From: Aselliscus stoliczkanus
Lineage: Eukaryota > Chordata > Mammalia > Chiroptera > Hipposideridae
DNA length: 64,000 bases
Direction of reading: 5' to 3'
Assembly (NCBI GenBank): GCA_033961575.1
Contig: CM066735.1
Location: 35,793,501 to 35,857,500 of the forward strand
Below, one piece after another: positions 34,620-46,960 of the stretch. Both the position numbers and the translations under genes were made by a program. A model generated the notes under the pieces. That model did no database searches and was not told the origin of the DNA. It saw only the letters and a list, made by a program, of their open reading frames with translations. How positions within the stretch are numbered: position 1 is the first letter of the stretch; every line of letters begins with the position of its first letter.

Positions 34620-36380
34620 TTCAGTTCTAAGTGTGTTGTGTAATATTATATAAAGATCACTTTGAGACAGATCTTATTGTAAGTTTGTTTTCTCTCTCTC
34701 TTCTGTCCCTCTCTCTCTTCTCTCTCTCTCTCTTCCTCTTCCCCCACTCCCCTGACTCCTTTCTTTTTTTAACCAGAGAAAATGAAGGCACAGTAATATT
34801 AAATAAGATTACTTTTGTCAAAATGTCAAAGTTTGTGAGTGTTGCAGCTGCTCTTAATCTAATGTTGTCTGTGCTTTTTAAATATTATCCACTACAGGCT
34901 GTTGCCTCTCATTAAAAGAGAAACCAAACTAGCATTTCCAATCATTTTTACTTACGACCAATGTTTTGTCAAGGCTACTTGCAATGTTTAAAGAAAAGTA
35001 AAGACCACTGTGTAGGCAGAGTTTCCATAATTTTCCAAATTAAAGACTTCATAACAGTTTTCTATTATAAAACATCTGTTAAGGTAAGAAACAACTATTT
35101 ATTTTTCATTCCCATGGTGGCTGACTCAATAAATAAGATTGATGAATCAGTATAATATTGTTTCATATTTGATTTCATTAATAGTTGCAGAGTTGCTAAG
35201 TCTACAAGCTTTACTGTTTTATAAATAATAACATTTGTTTCTTGGGTCATCTATTGTTATTTTTAAAATTTCTCTTTAAACTCTCAAAATCAGTGAATTT
35301 TTAATAAAAAACATTTCATGTATTATAATGTTCACAACTTATTTGGCATCACAGCATAACCCTTAAAGGAATTTGCTATAACATGCCTATTCTTTAATTA
35401 AATGTGGAAAATTCATACTCTATCGCTTATAAATGTGATATGAATCAAAAGATAAGCACCCCACATTGCTGTCATCCACAAGCAGGCTTTCTGTATGTTA
35501 AAATTAATGATTTGTAAAAAATAATCAGTGAAAATTAGAAATACAATGACATCAAGTTATTTTTTATATTAATTCAGGGTACTTCTAATTGATATGTAGC
35601 CATTAAAAAGGATAGTTTCCCAAATTGATTATACGGAATTTAAATCAATCTAAACTCTATGATCCATTTTATTAGCTCTCATCACTGGATGAGCTACAAT
35701 GATCCACCAGTGGTTGACGGGGTGCCCCACTGATTGTCCTGCCATCAGAGCCTCTTCAAGAAGACCATTTGAAATAGCTGACTAACCCACAGAATCACTG
35801 TGTGGGGCCAATTTCTTACATTCATTGTTGAACTCTGAGGAATTTGATTCATCATATGGTTTTTGTTCTTTAAACACTAGTTTGCTACAAGGATTTTTAT
35901 TTTGAATCCATGAAGTGTGTCTTAAAAAATAAAACAAGCAACATACTGACATGATGGAGTGGCTTTATTTTTATTGGATTCTTTAATTTGAAAGTAGTTA
36001 TTTATTTACTGACTTTTCGGTATGCCAATTGTAAGTTAAGTTTCATTTATATACCTCACTATTTACCTTTAACCTCCTTATTAAATGATGCTTACATTTT
36101 GTGAAAGATATAAATAAGTGAAGATGCTTCATACCTTCACACAACAAATTGTTTGGATTGGGTGAAATTATGTTTTCTCTGTTGAGTGAAAATACACTTA
36201 GAGCTTCCCTAAGAATGAGGGGAAGGAAGACAGGAAAATACAGAAAGCAGAATCTGTAGGTAATACAAAATTTATATCAGCTTCTAAGTACTTCTCAATC
36301 CTTACCCTTATGTTATGCCATCAAGGCAAATCTGACTTCTTTAAGTGGCTTTAAACCTCTAGTTTTAAAATAAGAACAAA
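34620..36380. other. Intergenic stretch, no gene seen
   Basis: Contains a TC-rich tract at 34690-34745. Sequence at 35690-35830 has moderate GC (GTGGTTGACGGGGTGCCCCA) but no identified family. No gene is seen. Confidence 0.4.
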
Positions 36381-36492
36381 CAGATAATACCAACAGGGGC
36401 CAGTGAAGCAACATCCTCCACAACTAGACTGAAGAACAAAAGGACAGCAACTTGTCTGCCCCCACTCCCTAATTCCCCAATAAAAAAAAATC

Positions 36493-36528
<36 letters not shown>
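36381..36528 (+). mobile_element. Composite retroposon, 5' truncated
   Basis: Contains only the last ~105 bp of the composite element (CCAACAGGGGCCAGTGAAGC, CAACTAGACTGAAGAACAAA, ATTCCCCAATAAA) plus an A-tail turned into (AAAT)n. Perfect 15 bp target duplications TAAAATAAGAACAAA lie at 36366-36380 and 36529-36543. Confidence 0.93.
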
Positions 36529-36531
<3 letters not shown>

Positions 36532-36543
36532 AATAAGAACAAA

Positions 36544-37124
36544 TATTCACAACTTTAAGTGTATTAACCCTGTTTCAAAGTCAATAATCATGTTACATTA
36601 TCACATAAAAGTAGTTTAGAAGTGTGAATTTTGTGTATACTAACCATTTCTGAAAAGATTTATTCTGCTTGTTTTCTTTCCATAGATGTCTTTAATGTGA
36701 CTTCTGCAAAAATTTTTCGTATTGCTTATATCAAGTGCCCTCCCCATGTAAACATTTTATAAATAGGGTACAGCACCACTCTGCAGACTCTACTGTGGCA
36801 AATATTCTTATTTGTGTGAGTGTCTTCATAAACTAAAGAAAAAAATGATTACACATTTCAGTTGAAATACAGCATTTCAATGCTTTATAAAGCAGACCCA
36901 TATGGACTTTTAGATCTATTCTACTGAAACAGTCTGCTAAAAAAACCATTGTGGTAGTTGGTCAAACAGCAATTTTTTACTCCTCAAGCAAACAAACAAA
37001 AAAGTCATGACTTGCACAAAACAGGATAACTGAAGGAACAATAATCAGGCAATTTATGTGATTAAATTATTAGGCAGTTAAATACCTAAAAATATTCAAG
37101 GGTTATTAACTTATTTTCTTGTTC
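36544..37124. other. Intergenic stretch, no gene seen
   Basis: No supported frame or named repeat. Confidence 0.45.
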
Positions 37125-37290
37125 TGTCATATATTCAGCCATTTATTTAATAAATACATATTGAATACATACTCTGTACTAGATTTGCTGGCGATATAGT
37201 GGTGAACAAATTGAATAGCTCCTGACTCCACAAAATTCAGATAACTGTATGTTGGTGGGAAGGAGACAACAAACAAGTAATACTACGACT
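37125..37290 (-). mobile_element. L2 LINE 3' end
   Basis: Reversed L2 tail: ATTTATTTAATAAATACATA, TACTCTGTACTAGATTTGC, ATAGTGGTGAACAAATTGA and TGGTGGGAAGGAGACAACAA. Confidence 0.75.
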
Positions 37291-37479
37291 TTCTGTGAAA
37301 AATATGAAAGGAATCTAATCATACAGATAGACATGTTGATAAAAGACATTGTGCTGGCCTACCTTAATAAGAGACATTTTGTCCACAATTAACCTATTAC
37401 AATGAACCAAATGTGTAAAAAGCTAAGTGAATAGAATTCTATATAGATGAAACAGTACTTAAAAGGCAGAGGATAAGGG

Positions 37480-37640
37480 CGAAGAGGGGATGATAGAAGA
37501 GATGGTGATGGAAGGAGAACTGACTCTGGGTGATGAACACATAATACAATATACAGATGATGTATTATAGAATTGTAGACTTGAAACCTATGTAGTTTTG
37601 TTGACCATTGTCACCTCAATAATTTTTTTTTTTTTTAAAG
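37480..37640 (+). mobile_element. L1 3'-terminal fragment
   Basis: L1 tail blocks: GGGTGATGAACACATAATAC, AGATGATGTATTATAGAATT, ACTTGAAACCTATGTAG and CATTGTCACCTCAATAA. Confidence 0.75.
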
Positions 37641-37899
37641 GTGGACAAGTTGTGTCTGAAGAACCAACAGAAGGTCATGTCCTATTTTGAAGAGTTTGGA
37701 AAGTTAGTCAGCAGCCAGAATATTTATGGTATGTATGCATGTGTGTGTAGAAAGTTTGTTTCTTGTAATAGTGTTATTAAATATAAACAAATATATATTC
37801 ATTTTAGTGTTTCTATTATATTCAAATTACTGTTTGTCTACATAAATAATACAAAATTCAAAAGTGATATTTTTAGTACTCCAGAATTAAAAATGGAAA

Positions 37900-38105
37900 C
37901 TGACATTTATTCAATATATACTAGTTGCTAGCCACTGTTCTAGAATAGTTTATACATTTTAATTCATTTCTTTCTCTAAACAACTCTGCGAGATAGCTGT
38001 CACCATTACCCATTTTGGACATCAGAACAAAAATATGCAGAAGGGTTTAGTAACTTGCCCAGAGTTATCATCGTAAGTGAAAAAAGCAAAAGTTGAATCT
38101 TGTGT
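37900..38105 (+). mobile_element. MIR SINE fragment
   Basis: MIR order: ACATTTATTCAATATATACT, CCACTGTTCTAGAATAGTT, CTGCGAGATAGCTGTCACCA and AGTAACTTGCCCAGAGTTA. Confidence 0.75.
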
Positions 38106-38349
38106 ATTTGTCTCCAGTGTTTCTGCTCACTTTCTCTTTCTCCCTCATTCTTGTTTTGCAAATATACATAAAAAAGAATGCAAAAGCATGCCTATAATAT
38201 TTCAAGACTTAATAATAAAATTAATACTGATTGCTACCTCCAAATTTCAATAGAAAGAATATCACCATTGTAATAAAATTATTCATTGGTTCTATTCCAA
38301 AGGGATCCTCCTTCTCCTTCCTACCAAAGAAAATCATTATACAGAATTT

Positions 38350-39300
38350 TGTTATTTATCGTTTTACGTTTCACAGTTTTACAGCATATGTATGTAGCTT
38401 TACTTAATATATAATTTTGTAAAGATGACCTTTATTTCAATATAATTAAGCACACGTACTCTTCTGTACCTTGACATTTTAAATTATTTTTTTAAGGTCC
38501 ATATATGTTGATGAATATGAAAGCAGTTCATTAATATTCAGTGTTGAATAACATTTCATTGTATGACTATAAATATCTTATTTATCTATTCAAATGTTAA
38601 TAAGCATTTGAGTTCTTTCTAGTATTTTGTTTTTAGAAATAATGCTGGTATGTGCATTCTTGTACATATCTAATGGCACAGTTATGCAAAAATATCTCTA
38701 AGAATAAAACTGCATATCTGCAACTTTACTTAGTAATCTCAAATTTTTTCAAGAGTGTTTCTATCAATTTATACTTTGCTGACACCATGTATTGTTCTAT
38801 CCTTTATTAATCTCTGATACTTCTCCAGGTGTTTTTGTGTGTGTGTGTGTTTATTTTTTTGTCTTCCAATTTGGTAGAAATAAAATGGTATTCATCCAAT
38901 GGTATACACTTTCCATATTAATAAAGGTTAATTTCTTTAAAAATGTTTATCATCTAGTTATATATTTCTATTGTGAAATATTTGAACATGACTTTAGCCT
39001 AATATTCTGTCATGGTGTTTCTGTTTCTCTCTCCAACATGATAGGAATGCTTAATATATTCCTAACTAAAAATGTTTTGATTGTATATGAGACAAAATTT
39101 TTCTCCCAGTTCATATCTGATCTTTTTATCCCTTAGTTGCTTTTTCCACAATAAAAAGATACTAGACTTCATGTAGTTACATTCGTCAGTCTTTATTTTT
39201 TTGATATGTATAATAACTCCAAGATAGTCTTCCCTAGATCCAAAGACATTTAAAGATATTCTCATTTGTGGGAAATGTAAAAATTTTGATTTTCATATTT
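38350..39300 (-). mobile_element. Old L1 ORF2/3' fragment, strongly diverged
   Basis: Reversed L1-like text: GTTGAATAACATTTCATTGT, TTATTTATCTATTCAAATG, AAATAATGCTGGTATGTGCA, and later CTTAGTTGCTTTTTCCACAA with ATGTAGTTACATTCGTCAGT. Boundaries are approximate. Confidence 0.6.
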
Positions 39301-39302
39301 AA

Positions 39303-40170
39303 GCTGTGAATCTACCATAAACGTAATGATTTTTTAAAATCACGTGTGATATTGGATTAAATTAAGAGGAAGTATTTTCAACACAATAGAAAAATCACGG
39401 GAAAATAAAGAATATATTTGGAAACAGTGGATGGATTATATGGACTAAATGAATGGTTACTTTAGGAGACCTCAAGTGAATGGTTACTTTAGGAGACCTC
39501 AAACAATGCACTAGAAAGAAAAGAAACATACAATAGTGATCTCTAAGGAGATATAATGTTTAAGGTGAGGAGATATAATGTTTTCCAGTATAAAATATGG
39601 TGTTTTTGAAAGTTTTGAATAGGTCATATTATCCTTAAAATAATCTTCTAAGAAGGATAATTGACTAAAGTTCTGGAAGCTTAACTTGAATAAAATTAAA
39701 TTACATCGGATATTAAACAAGGGACTTTTAAATTCAGAAAAAAAAAGGCAGTAAAATTGGAAAGCTAAAATAATGAACAAGACAGCAATTTTAAAGGAAA
39801 TATAAATATAAAGTGATTACGATTGTACATTTGAGATAAAAGAGAAACAAAATAAAATGTGTTTACTAGATTTATAGGCCATGTGAACAGGATAATAGAG
39901 GCTCAGTTAAAGTAAGAGTCAAGGATATTAGTCTGGAGTGATTTGTGGCTAATATTAAGAGGAAAAAGGAGGGTGGAGAATGAATGGTGGGTAGTTAACT
40001 AGAGATAAATATCATGAGTGTTGAATAGCATTTAGGGTCCAGTGTAGTTAACCTTGATGGGATTTTAAGTCCCTATACAGTGATTATGTTTTTGTTTTCA
40101 TAGAAAAATTCAGAGGCAGAAATCTCAACTCTTCAAAAATAGTTTAAAACATATAATAATAGTCAAGTTA
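39303..40170. other. Intergenic stretch with small tandem duplications
   Basis: No gene is seen. It holds the duplications at 39450-39502 and about 39543-39582. Confidence 0.45.
39450..39502 (+). repeat. 27 bp tandem duplication
   Basis: TGAATGGTTACTTTAGGAGA(CCTCAAG) occurs twice head to tail (39450-39476; 39477-39502) without a mismatch in the aligned part. A second, ~20 bp duplication (GAGGAGATATAATGTTT) follows within 100 bp. Confidence 0.92.
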
Positions 40171-40185
40171 AAAATGTTTCTGTGG

Positions 40186-40596
40186 TGGGCTGGCCTGGTG
40201 GCGCGTTGGTTAAGAGCTGGCTTGGGACACCAATGGCCCCAGTTCAGATCCCACATATGAGGGCCAGTGACACTGCCCTCTAACAACAGCTCCACCTGGA
40301 GCTGGGCTGCGCGAGCCCAGGCGACGGTGTAGGCTGCAGCCCCTCCTGCAGTGGGCCGCCATAGGCTACAGTGAGTGGCCGGCAGCCAGCGTGAGTGGCG
40401 GGCAGCCCATGTAAGATGCCAAGAGCCGCGGTGAGTGGCCATCCAGAGGCCGGTGACCCATCTGACTCATCCGGGAAGAGCGCAATAATACCAACATGGG
40501 CCAGTGAAGCAACATCCTCTGCAACTAGACTGAAGAACAAAAGGACAGCAACTTGTCCCCTCCCCCAATTCCCCAATAAAAATCTTACGGAAAAAA
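40186..40596 (+). mobile_element. Composite retroposon, full length
   Basis: Type A SINE head, then the GC-rich body (GCTGGGCTGCGCGAGCCCAG; two adjacent GTGAGTGGCxGGCAGCC units), then CAACTAGACTGAAGAACAAA and CCCCAATAAAAATCTTA. Target duplications AAAATGTTTCTGTGG lie at 40171-40185 and 40597-40611, a perfect 15 bp. The body keeps many CpGs, suggesting a recent insertion. Confidence 0.93.
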
Positions 40597-40829
40597 AAAA
40601 TGTTTCTGTGGTTAATGCAGCAAAATTCAAGCAGATGCTTCTCCTATAGTGTAGCATTGACTATACATATCTAAGGCAAGGTTACAATACAGCATTCCTC
40701 AGATCTATGTGAACCATCTGTTATAAAACATTTAATAAGAGATTTGAAAATATCAATTTCTAGGAAGATAGTTTTATCATGTAAATGTCTGACAGCAAGA
40801 GTAAAAAAAAGAACTAATGCAAACTTCTG

Positions 40830-41995
40830 GTCTCCAGTTCTGCATGTAAGAGCTTGAAAGTCACCACTCCATTCTAATAAATAAAACGTTGAACAGACTG
40901 GATAACCAACAAGATTCTTGGATCTCCATTAGAGATGAAGAAGCAAGGTGAACTCTGGCCTCCAAAATTGGAGAGACAGAAAGGAGAATAGAGACAGTCA
41001 TAGCTAACAGCGGAGATTCACACGTTGAAAACTCTGTGGAACCAAGGCTGCGATAGGAAAATTTGAACTACAATTGGCAAAATACTGGAGGTTGAGAGAG
41101 GACAAGTGTGAGCATTAAAAACTCCAGCAGGACCCAGTTATATGGGGACCCATGTACTTCTGTGAGTTTTACTGCCAAAAGTTCTCATAGTAAATACCAA
41201 GGGAAAAAGTATCCTTATACTTCCAGCAATGGGAGGGAAAAAAGGAACCATTTTGAAATATAGCAGAGTACTGAGTTCCTAAAAGGAAGTGCTTTCAGAA
41301 AAAAAATTTTAACCAGAGCCTAACCTGCTGGAGTATTGTCAGAGTGTAACTCCAAAACCCTCTAGCGATCTTGTCCCAGCCAAAATAGGGGGAGATGGTG
41401 GGTTGAAACCACTGTGAAGTTTAAAGTCAGGTGAATAGTCCATCAAAAGACAGAGACCTAAATCATCAGACTATAGGATGTTTTCCTTACCCCACACCTT
41501 ACTATCATGTTACTGAGGACTTATTTACAGTAATTCCCATTTACAACTGTTCCTTTTACTCAGTACACAATGTTCAGCTATCAAGTAAAACTACAAGGCA
41601 CAATAAAAGGCCAAACAATCAAACAAACAAAATACAAAAAACACACAATTTAAAGAGACAGAGTGATCTTAAGAACATGGGTTGGGTGTTGGAATTATCA
41701 CACCAGGAATTTAAAACAACAATGATCAGTCTGCTAAGGGCTCTAATCAATAAAGTAAGTAGCATGCAAAAAAAAAAAAAAAAAAAAAAAAAAAAGATGT
41801 CAATGTAAGTAATGAGAAGGCAATCCTAAGAAAAACTAAAAAAAAAAAATACTGGATAAAAATCGTTGCAACAGAGGTGAGAATGACTTTGATGGGTTTA
41901 TGAGTAGACTGAGCACAGCTGACAAATATATCACAAATGCAATCTCCAAAACTGAAAAGCAAAAAGAACACAGACTGAAACAAAACAAAAGCAAA
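40830..41995 (+). mobile_element. Old L1 5' UTR and start of ORF1
   Basis: Blocks typical of L1M 5' regions: TTGGAATTATCACACCAGGA, ATTTAAAACAACAATGATCA, TGCTAAGGGCTCTAATCAAT, TTTGATGGGTTTATGAGTAG and CAATCTCCAAAACTGAAAAG. A long A-run (about 41768-41796) and stops interrupt it. No ORF1 protein can be made. This is one of the few places in the window with L1 5' sequence. Confidence 0.75.
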
Positions 41996-42014
41996 CAAAC
42001 AAACAAAAAAACAG

Positions 42015-42325
42015 CCTTTATTTTTTTAAAGCAGTCTTAGAGTCACATCAGTGTTGAGTGGAAGGTACAGAGATTTCCCATGTATTGCCTGCCCTTACAC
42101 ATGCATAAACTACATCCCCATTATCACTATTCTATTGAGACTGGTACATTGTTGTAGGGTGTGAACCTACATTGTCATCATAATCACTCAGAGAACATAG
42201 ATTACATAAAGGTTCAGTCTTAAAGTTGACATTCAATTTATTTGGAAAAATATCTACTGAAGTGAATCCACCATTAAAATATCATACAGAATATTTTCAT
42301 TGCCTTAAAATCCTTTGTGCTTAAA
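42015..42325 (-). mobile_element. Old L1-type 3' region
   Basis: TTAGAGTCACATCAGTGTTG, AAGGTACAGAGATTTCCCAT, CATGCATAAACTACATCCCC, ATGTAAATT-poor tail and ATCATACAGAATATTTTCAT recall the reversed 3' part of old L1/L1M elements. Confidence 0.55.
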
Positions 42326-42579
42326 TTAAAAAAAAAAAAGCCTAATAATTTTTTTAACCACTTGTAAAAAGGGGATAGAGTTTTCTATCAAGGATATAAT
42401 CTATTTGTAATTAGCTAGCTATCTTGGTGAGAGAAAAGGTGAATGTATTGCCAAAGAAAAATAAATCTGGGCTTAGATAAATGGAGACTGTATTTTAAAA
42501 GAGTATTATTACAATACAGAGGAGATTCTGAGCTGAGTAATTTGCAAACATCTCAAAATCAAACAAACCAATAAAATAA

Positions 42580-42582
42580 ATA

Positions 42583-42625
<43 letters not shown>

Positions 42626-42630
42626 ATAGT
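42580..42630. repeat. (AAAT)n microsatellite
   Basis: About 12 AAAT units. Confidence 0.95.
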
Positions 42631-42639
42631 TTTTCTTTA

Positions 42640-42960
42640 TATGGATGCATAAATAGGGCGAGCAGGGACTTTGCGAGAGAAGAGAGCAAGCAGTGTGAGT
42701 GTGTGCTGGCTGACTCTCAGAAAGAGCTGTTGAGGACGGAAAATCTGCATCTAGTGCTTTAGTGCTGGCACCGATTTAGAGATGCGCCAACATTTACAGA
42801 GGCCTGTGGAGAGGAGAGAAGCTGGACTAACGTTTGGTCAAGCCCAAATTCAGTGGATAAGTGTGGGGCAGTGTGAGCACTCAGTCAGTAGGTGATAGAG
42901 AAAGGTGATATAGATTTGTATTTAGAGGTAATATGTGCTCAGTTTGAGATACCTCATTTT
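42640..42960. other. Unclassified GC-moderate block
   Basis: Contains CpGs and purine-rich text (GGGCGAGCAGGGACTTTGCG, GAGGACGGAAAATCTGCATC) unlike the AT-rich surroundings. It has no frame or RNA gene that I recognise. It may be the body of an LTR or retroposon I cannot name. Confidence 0.3.
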
Positions 42961-42969
42961 TTATGTGTG

Positions 42970-43770
42970 TTTTTTTTTTTTTAATTTTCAACTACAGTTG
43001 ATGTTCACAGCATAGTGGTTAGACATTTATATAATTTATGAACTGATTCCCCCCCCATTAGTCTAGCACCCACTTGGCACTATACATAGTTATTACAGTA
43101 TTATTGACTATAATCTCTATGCTGTACTTACATTCCCTTGACTATTTCATAACTACCAATATGTACTTCTATGTGTCTGTTTTTATGCCAGTACCATGCT
43201 GTTTTGAATTCCATAGCCTTTTAGTATAGTTTGGTATCAGGTATTGTGATACCTTTAACTTTGTTCTTTCTCAAAGTTGCTATGGATATACTGGGTCTTT
43301 TATAGTTTCATATAAATTTTAGGATTATTTGTTCTAGTTCTGTGAAAGATGCCATTGGTGTTTTGATAGGGATTGTACTGAATCTATAGATCACTTTGGG
43401 TAGTATGGATATTTTAACAACGTCAGTTCCTATCCATGAGCACACTGTATGTTTCCATTTATTTCTATCTTCTTCCATTTCTTTCTTCAATATGTTATAA
43501 TTTAGTGAGCATAGGTCTTTTACCTCCTTGGTTAAATTTAATCATAGGTATTTTATTTTATTTTACTCTATGTTATTTTACATAATTGTAAATGGGATCA
43601 CTTTCTTAATTTCTCTTTCTGATAATTTGATATTTGTATATAAAACTAAGCCAATTTCTGAATAATAATTTTGTATGCTGCTACTTTACTGAATTAATTT
43701 ATCAGTTCTAATAGTTTTTTAAGTGGAATTTTTCAGGTTCTCTAGAGTTAGAGATCTTCAATATGGAATA
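42970..43770 (-). mobile_element. L1 ORF2 end and 3' UTR with internal deletion
   Basis: Reversed 3' UTR (TTAGTCTAGCACCCACTTGG) jumps at about 43170 to ORF2 (TGCCAGTACCATGCTGTTTT, GTATCAGGTATTGTGATACC), skipping the ORF2 end. A frame at 43490-43308 shows [20 protein letters not shown], a conserved ORF2 C-terminal-region block. Inactive. Confidence 0.87.
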
Positions 43771-44844
43771 AGTCAATAAGGTCCTTGAAATGAGGGAATC
43801 AAAAGCTTTTGTTTCTTAGTACAAGTTTCTAGAATACAAGATTTGTATTTATAGAATTTTTTACAGTATCTGCTTCCACATTTTATTTACTTGCTTACTA
43901 CTTGACTCTTCAGGTTTTAGTCATGCTGATTTTATCTGAGAAAGTTTGGGATACAGAGATCTTTCAGCCATAACTTAAATAAATTAATATAAAATAATTA
44001 TAATAAGAGATATTTCAGGGACATGCATAGTATATAGATATAGATATAGATATAGATATAGATAGATGATAGATAGATAAAGTTGAGATAGAGATTAACT
44101 CAAGGAAATGCAAAGTATTACATTTCTATAGACCTTAGAAACAACATGATTTATAAACATAGATTATCCCTTATTTTTTCAAGAATGATTTTTCAAATAG
44201 CTTTTGATTTTTCAGTTAAAGATGTGTTATGTGAAATTTTGAATTAAAAGCTTCCACAAAAACATGAATTGATGCATTCTTTGTACTACTAGAATCTAGC
44301 TTGATAGTCATTTGAACTCACTTTGAAGGGAGATGTTCACATCTCTCTGTGGATACAGACAGAAATATTTTAGCTTCTGAAATTGTGAAAATGTGACACC
44401 AAAAATACAGTGTACACACTGAACTAAAATGCAGTATATTACTACACTGTGGTATTTGCACTTCAAATTTCCTTCTCCGTTTATCCTCTTCAACTCCATT
44501 TACATTTAAAATGTAGTGAAGATGCATGTTATATTGTAATAACCTTCAATTCAGTCAAAACTCAATGCAAATTGGAACCTCAGTGTTTGCTCTATGAATG
44601 TGTATTGACCTCATCTCTGTGTTAATGTGCTATTTTAACATCATCAGTGTCCTCTAATACACAATTTGTAATTTACACATCTGTGAGAGCTTCGCAGTTA
44701 TCTATGTAGTTGATCCAAGAAATCTCAGTTCATCTGAATACAGACAGTCAAAAAAGCTAAAGAAATAAGCTACAGATAGTCAAATTTTCGCAAATAAGAA
44801 AATCAAAGATGATCTAAGTGACAGAAAGAAAATGGTCGTGTTTC
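43771..44844. other. Intergenic stretch, no gene seen
   Basis: It holds a TAGATA array (44028-44078). No supported frame. Confidence 0.45.
44028..44078. repeat. (TAGATA)n microsatellite
   Basis: TAGATA units degrading to TAGATGATAGA. Confidence 0.92.
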
Positions 44845-44989
44845 GGGCTGGCCGAGTGGCTCAGTTGGTTAGAAGTTTGCTCCAGAGTGGGAGCTGAGCT
44901 CTGAGCAACAACAGTTCAATACCCAGCCCGAGCTGAGCTGCCGCTGAGCTGCCAACAGGTGGCAGGATGGCTCAGCTAAAAAAAAAAAA
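44845..44989 (+). mobile_element. tRNA-derived SINE type B
   Basis: GGGCTGGCCGAGTGGCTCAG (A box), GAGCTGAGCTCTGAGCAAC, AGTTCAATACCC (B box), GAGCTGCCGCTGAGCTGCC, GGCAGGATGGCTCAGC and an A-tail. It is a free-standing copy of the unit that forms the first half of the dimer at 32066. Target duplication is weak (GTGTTTC/ATGTTTC). Confidence 0.9.
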
Positions 44990-45619
44990 GGGAATGTTTC
45001 TTTCAAGAGAAATTGTCATTCTAATGGGAATACCTTATCTAAAATGTGTGGAATAAAATTTGGCAGAGTGTCATTTCTACTTATGGTTTAATGAAAAGAA
45101 ATTATAATGTATAATATACAACCCTAAATTAATAAACCTTTTGAAATGAGAGTAAATGGTTATGTTGAAACAGACAGAATATTTTAGTTGGAGTAAACCA
45201 GTATCTAAGAAGAAATTCAAGTACTATAACACAAGACCGTTCTGGATATTCTTTTTAATTTTGGGCCTATGGTATAAGTTATAAAACAAGGAGAATGTGG
45301 AGAGGGGCTATATTGTGAAATGCTATGATCATTTTATTCTCAACTCTAGGTATTAATGTTTTTGTTAGGGGTGGGTAGATACTATTTTTTTTTTTAAATA
45401 GGACAGGCATGTAAATGGAGTTAAATTTTTGTGATGATTTATCTCATCAAAAGGTATAGGTGTGGTTATACAGGCCTGAAAATATAAAATCAGTCTAGAT
45501 GCATAGTAAAGACTAGATGCATAGTCAAGTTTGCACAGTCTGCACAAAATTTATTTGACATGCAAATGAGGGAATAATTAGAGGGACAGAATAGAGAAAA
45601 ATACAAATAGATAGGAAAG
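44990..45619. other. Intergenic stretch, nothing recognised
   Basis: Includes a short duplication of AGACTAGATGCATAGT at about 45493-45527. No gene is seen. Confidence 0.45.
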
Positions 45620-45835
45620 AGGGCAAGTGATATTTATTGAGCATCTATTATATGCTTATTGTTTTGCTAATAACCTTACATGCCTTATATCCAATTTTTA
45701 TAACAATTCGTCTTAGAAGGTATTATAATGCCCATTTGAAAGATTAGGAAGTTAAAGTCCATAGAGATTAAATGCTAAGCTAGAAAGTGCTAACACAAGC
45801 ATTCATACCTGGGTCTGGTTCCTAAATTCAGGTAC
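45620..45835 (+). mobile_element. MIR SINE fragment
   Basis: MIR order: TATTTATTGAGCATCTATTA, CGTCTTAGAAGGTATTATAA, GCCCATTTGAAAGATTAGG and CTGGGTCTGGTTCCTAAATT. Confidence 0.8.
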
Positions 45836-46179
45836 ATTCTACTCCCTAAAATGGTACAATTATAGGGTGAAAGTAAATAAGGCTTTTCCAATTTTGAATA
45901 TACATGTATAGTACAATAGTTTCAGAATATTTAACCTGTACCCATGGAGAAACCAAATTTAGCAATTAGAATACAGTGCTTATATGCAGATGCATCACTA
46001 TTGAACCATGAATTTACAAGTAAGTAATCAGGGAGCCTGCAAAAATCCATTCAGATTATAGAATAGAGTTGGAGATAGTATGGACTCATGATTAGCTTAA
46101 TATAGGTACAGTAGTTGCATATATTTTTATAGATATATTTATATACACAGGTTAGTATACATACATGCATTTCCATCCT

Positions 46180-46960
46180 TGTCAGTTGAGGGCTTAAAAG
46201 AAATGGCTCCTTAACAGCAATGAGCACAACCTGTGTCCAGGTCCTGGTTTCTAATCCCGTTTATCAATAAAATGAGCAGTGCACCTTATAGAAATGCTGA
46301 TTCCAAATCAAGGGCAGGGAACATACAAGATGAGCCTGGAGCATCTTGTACTGAAAGGGAATAAGAAATTGCTCAAGAAAACAAAAGCCCGTATTGATGG
46401 GAGTATGTTAAATGGACACGGGAGCCAACTGAAAGAGCTCCCAATGGCCAAAGCTGGGAACAATTTAAGCAACAAAATAAATAAAGTAGTATTGGATTAT
46501 ATCAAAGTGTAATAAATAGCCATGAATCCATGCTAATATAAATAAATGATTGAAAAATACATACATGGAGGAAAGAAACAAATCTCCTTATAAAATAATT
46601 CCAAATAAATTATGTTGAGACAATGCCCTCGGGGAGGTGAAGTATAAATCCCTACTCCCTAAATGTGGCTTGTGCTGAGTGCATCTTTTGATAGAGTACA
46701 GCATAAAAATGGGGGTACGAGATAGTAACTTACAATAGAAAACCCCGAAGAACATTACCCTAGCCAGGTGATCAAGGTAATACCAACAGTGATAAATAAT
46801 GTTGATTACATGTACCATGTATGCTATAATGAAAATGTCACCTTAGCTGTGTGTCTTTCTCCCAGAAATCATAACCACAGATTGAAAATGAGAAAATATC
46901 AGACAGGTTCCAATAGAGGTAAGTTGTACCTTTAAATGCCACTGTTTTAGAAAAAAATAA
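46180..46960 (+). mobile_element. Old L1-type 3' UTR
   Basis: Blocks CCAATGGCCAAAGCTGGGAA, GCAACAAAATAAATAAAG, GACAATGCCCTCGGGGAGGT, TACCCTAGCCAGGTGATCAA and GTTGATTACATGTACCATG occur in this order in old mammalian L1 (L1M) 3' regions. Non-coding. Confidence 0.65.

Noticed and set aside
41431..41808. 125-codon open frame ending in poly-Lys
   Set aside because: Decayed L1 5' region reading into an A-run.
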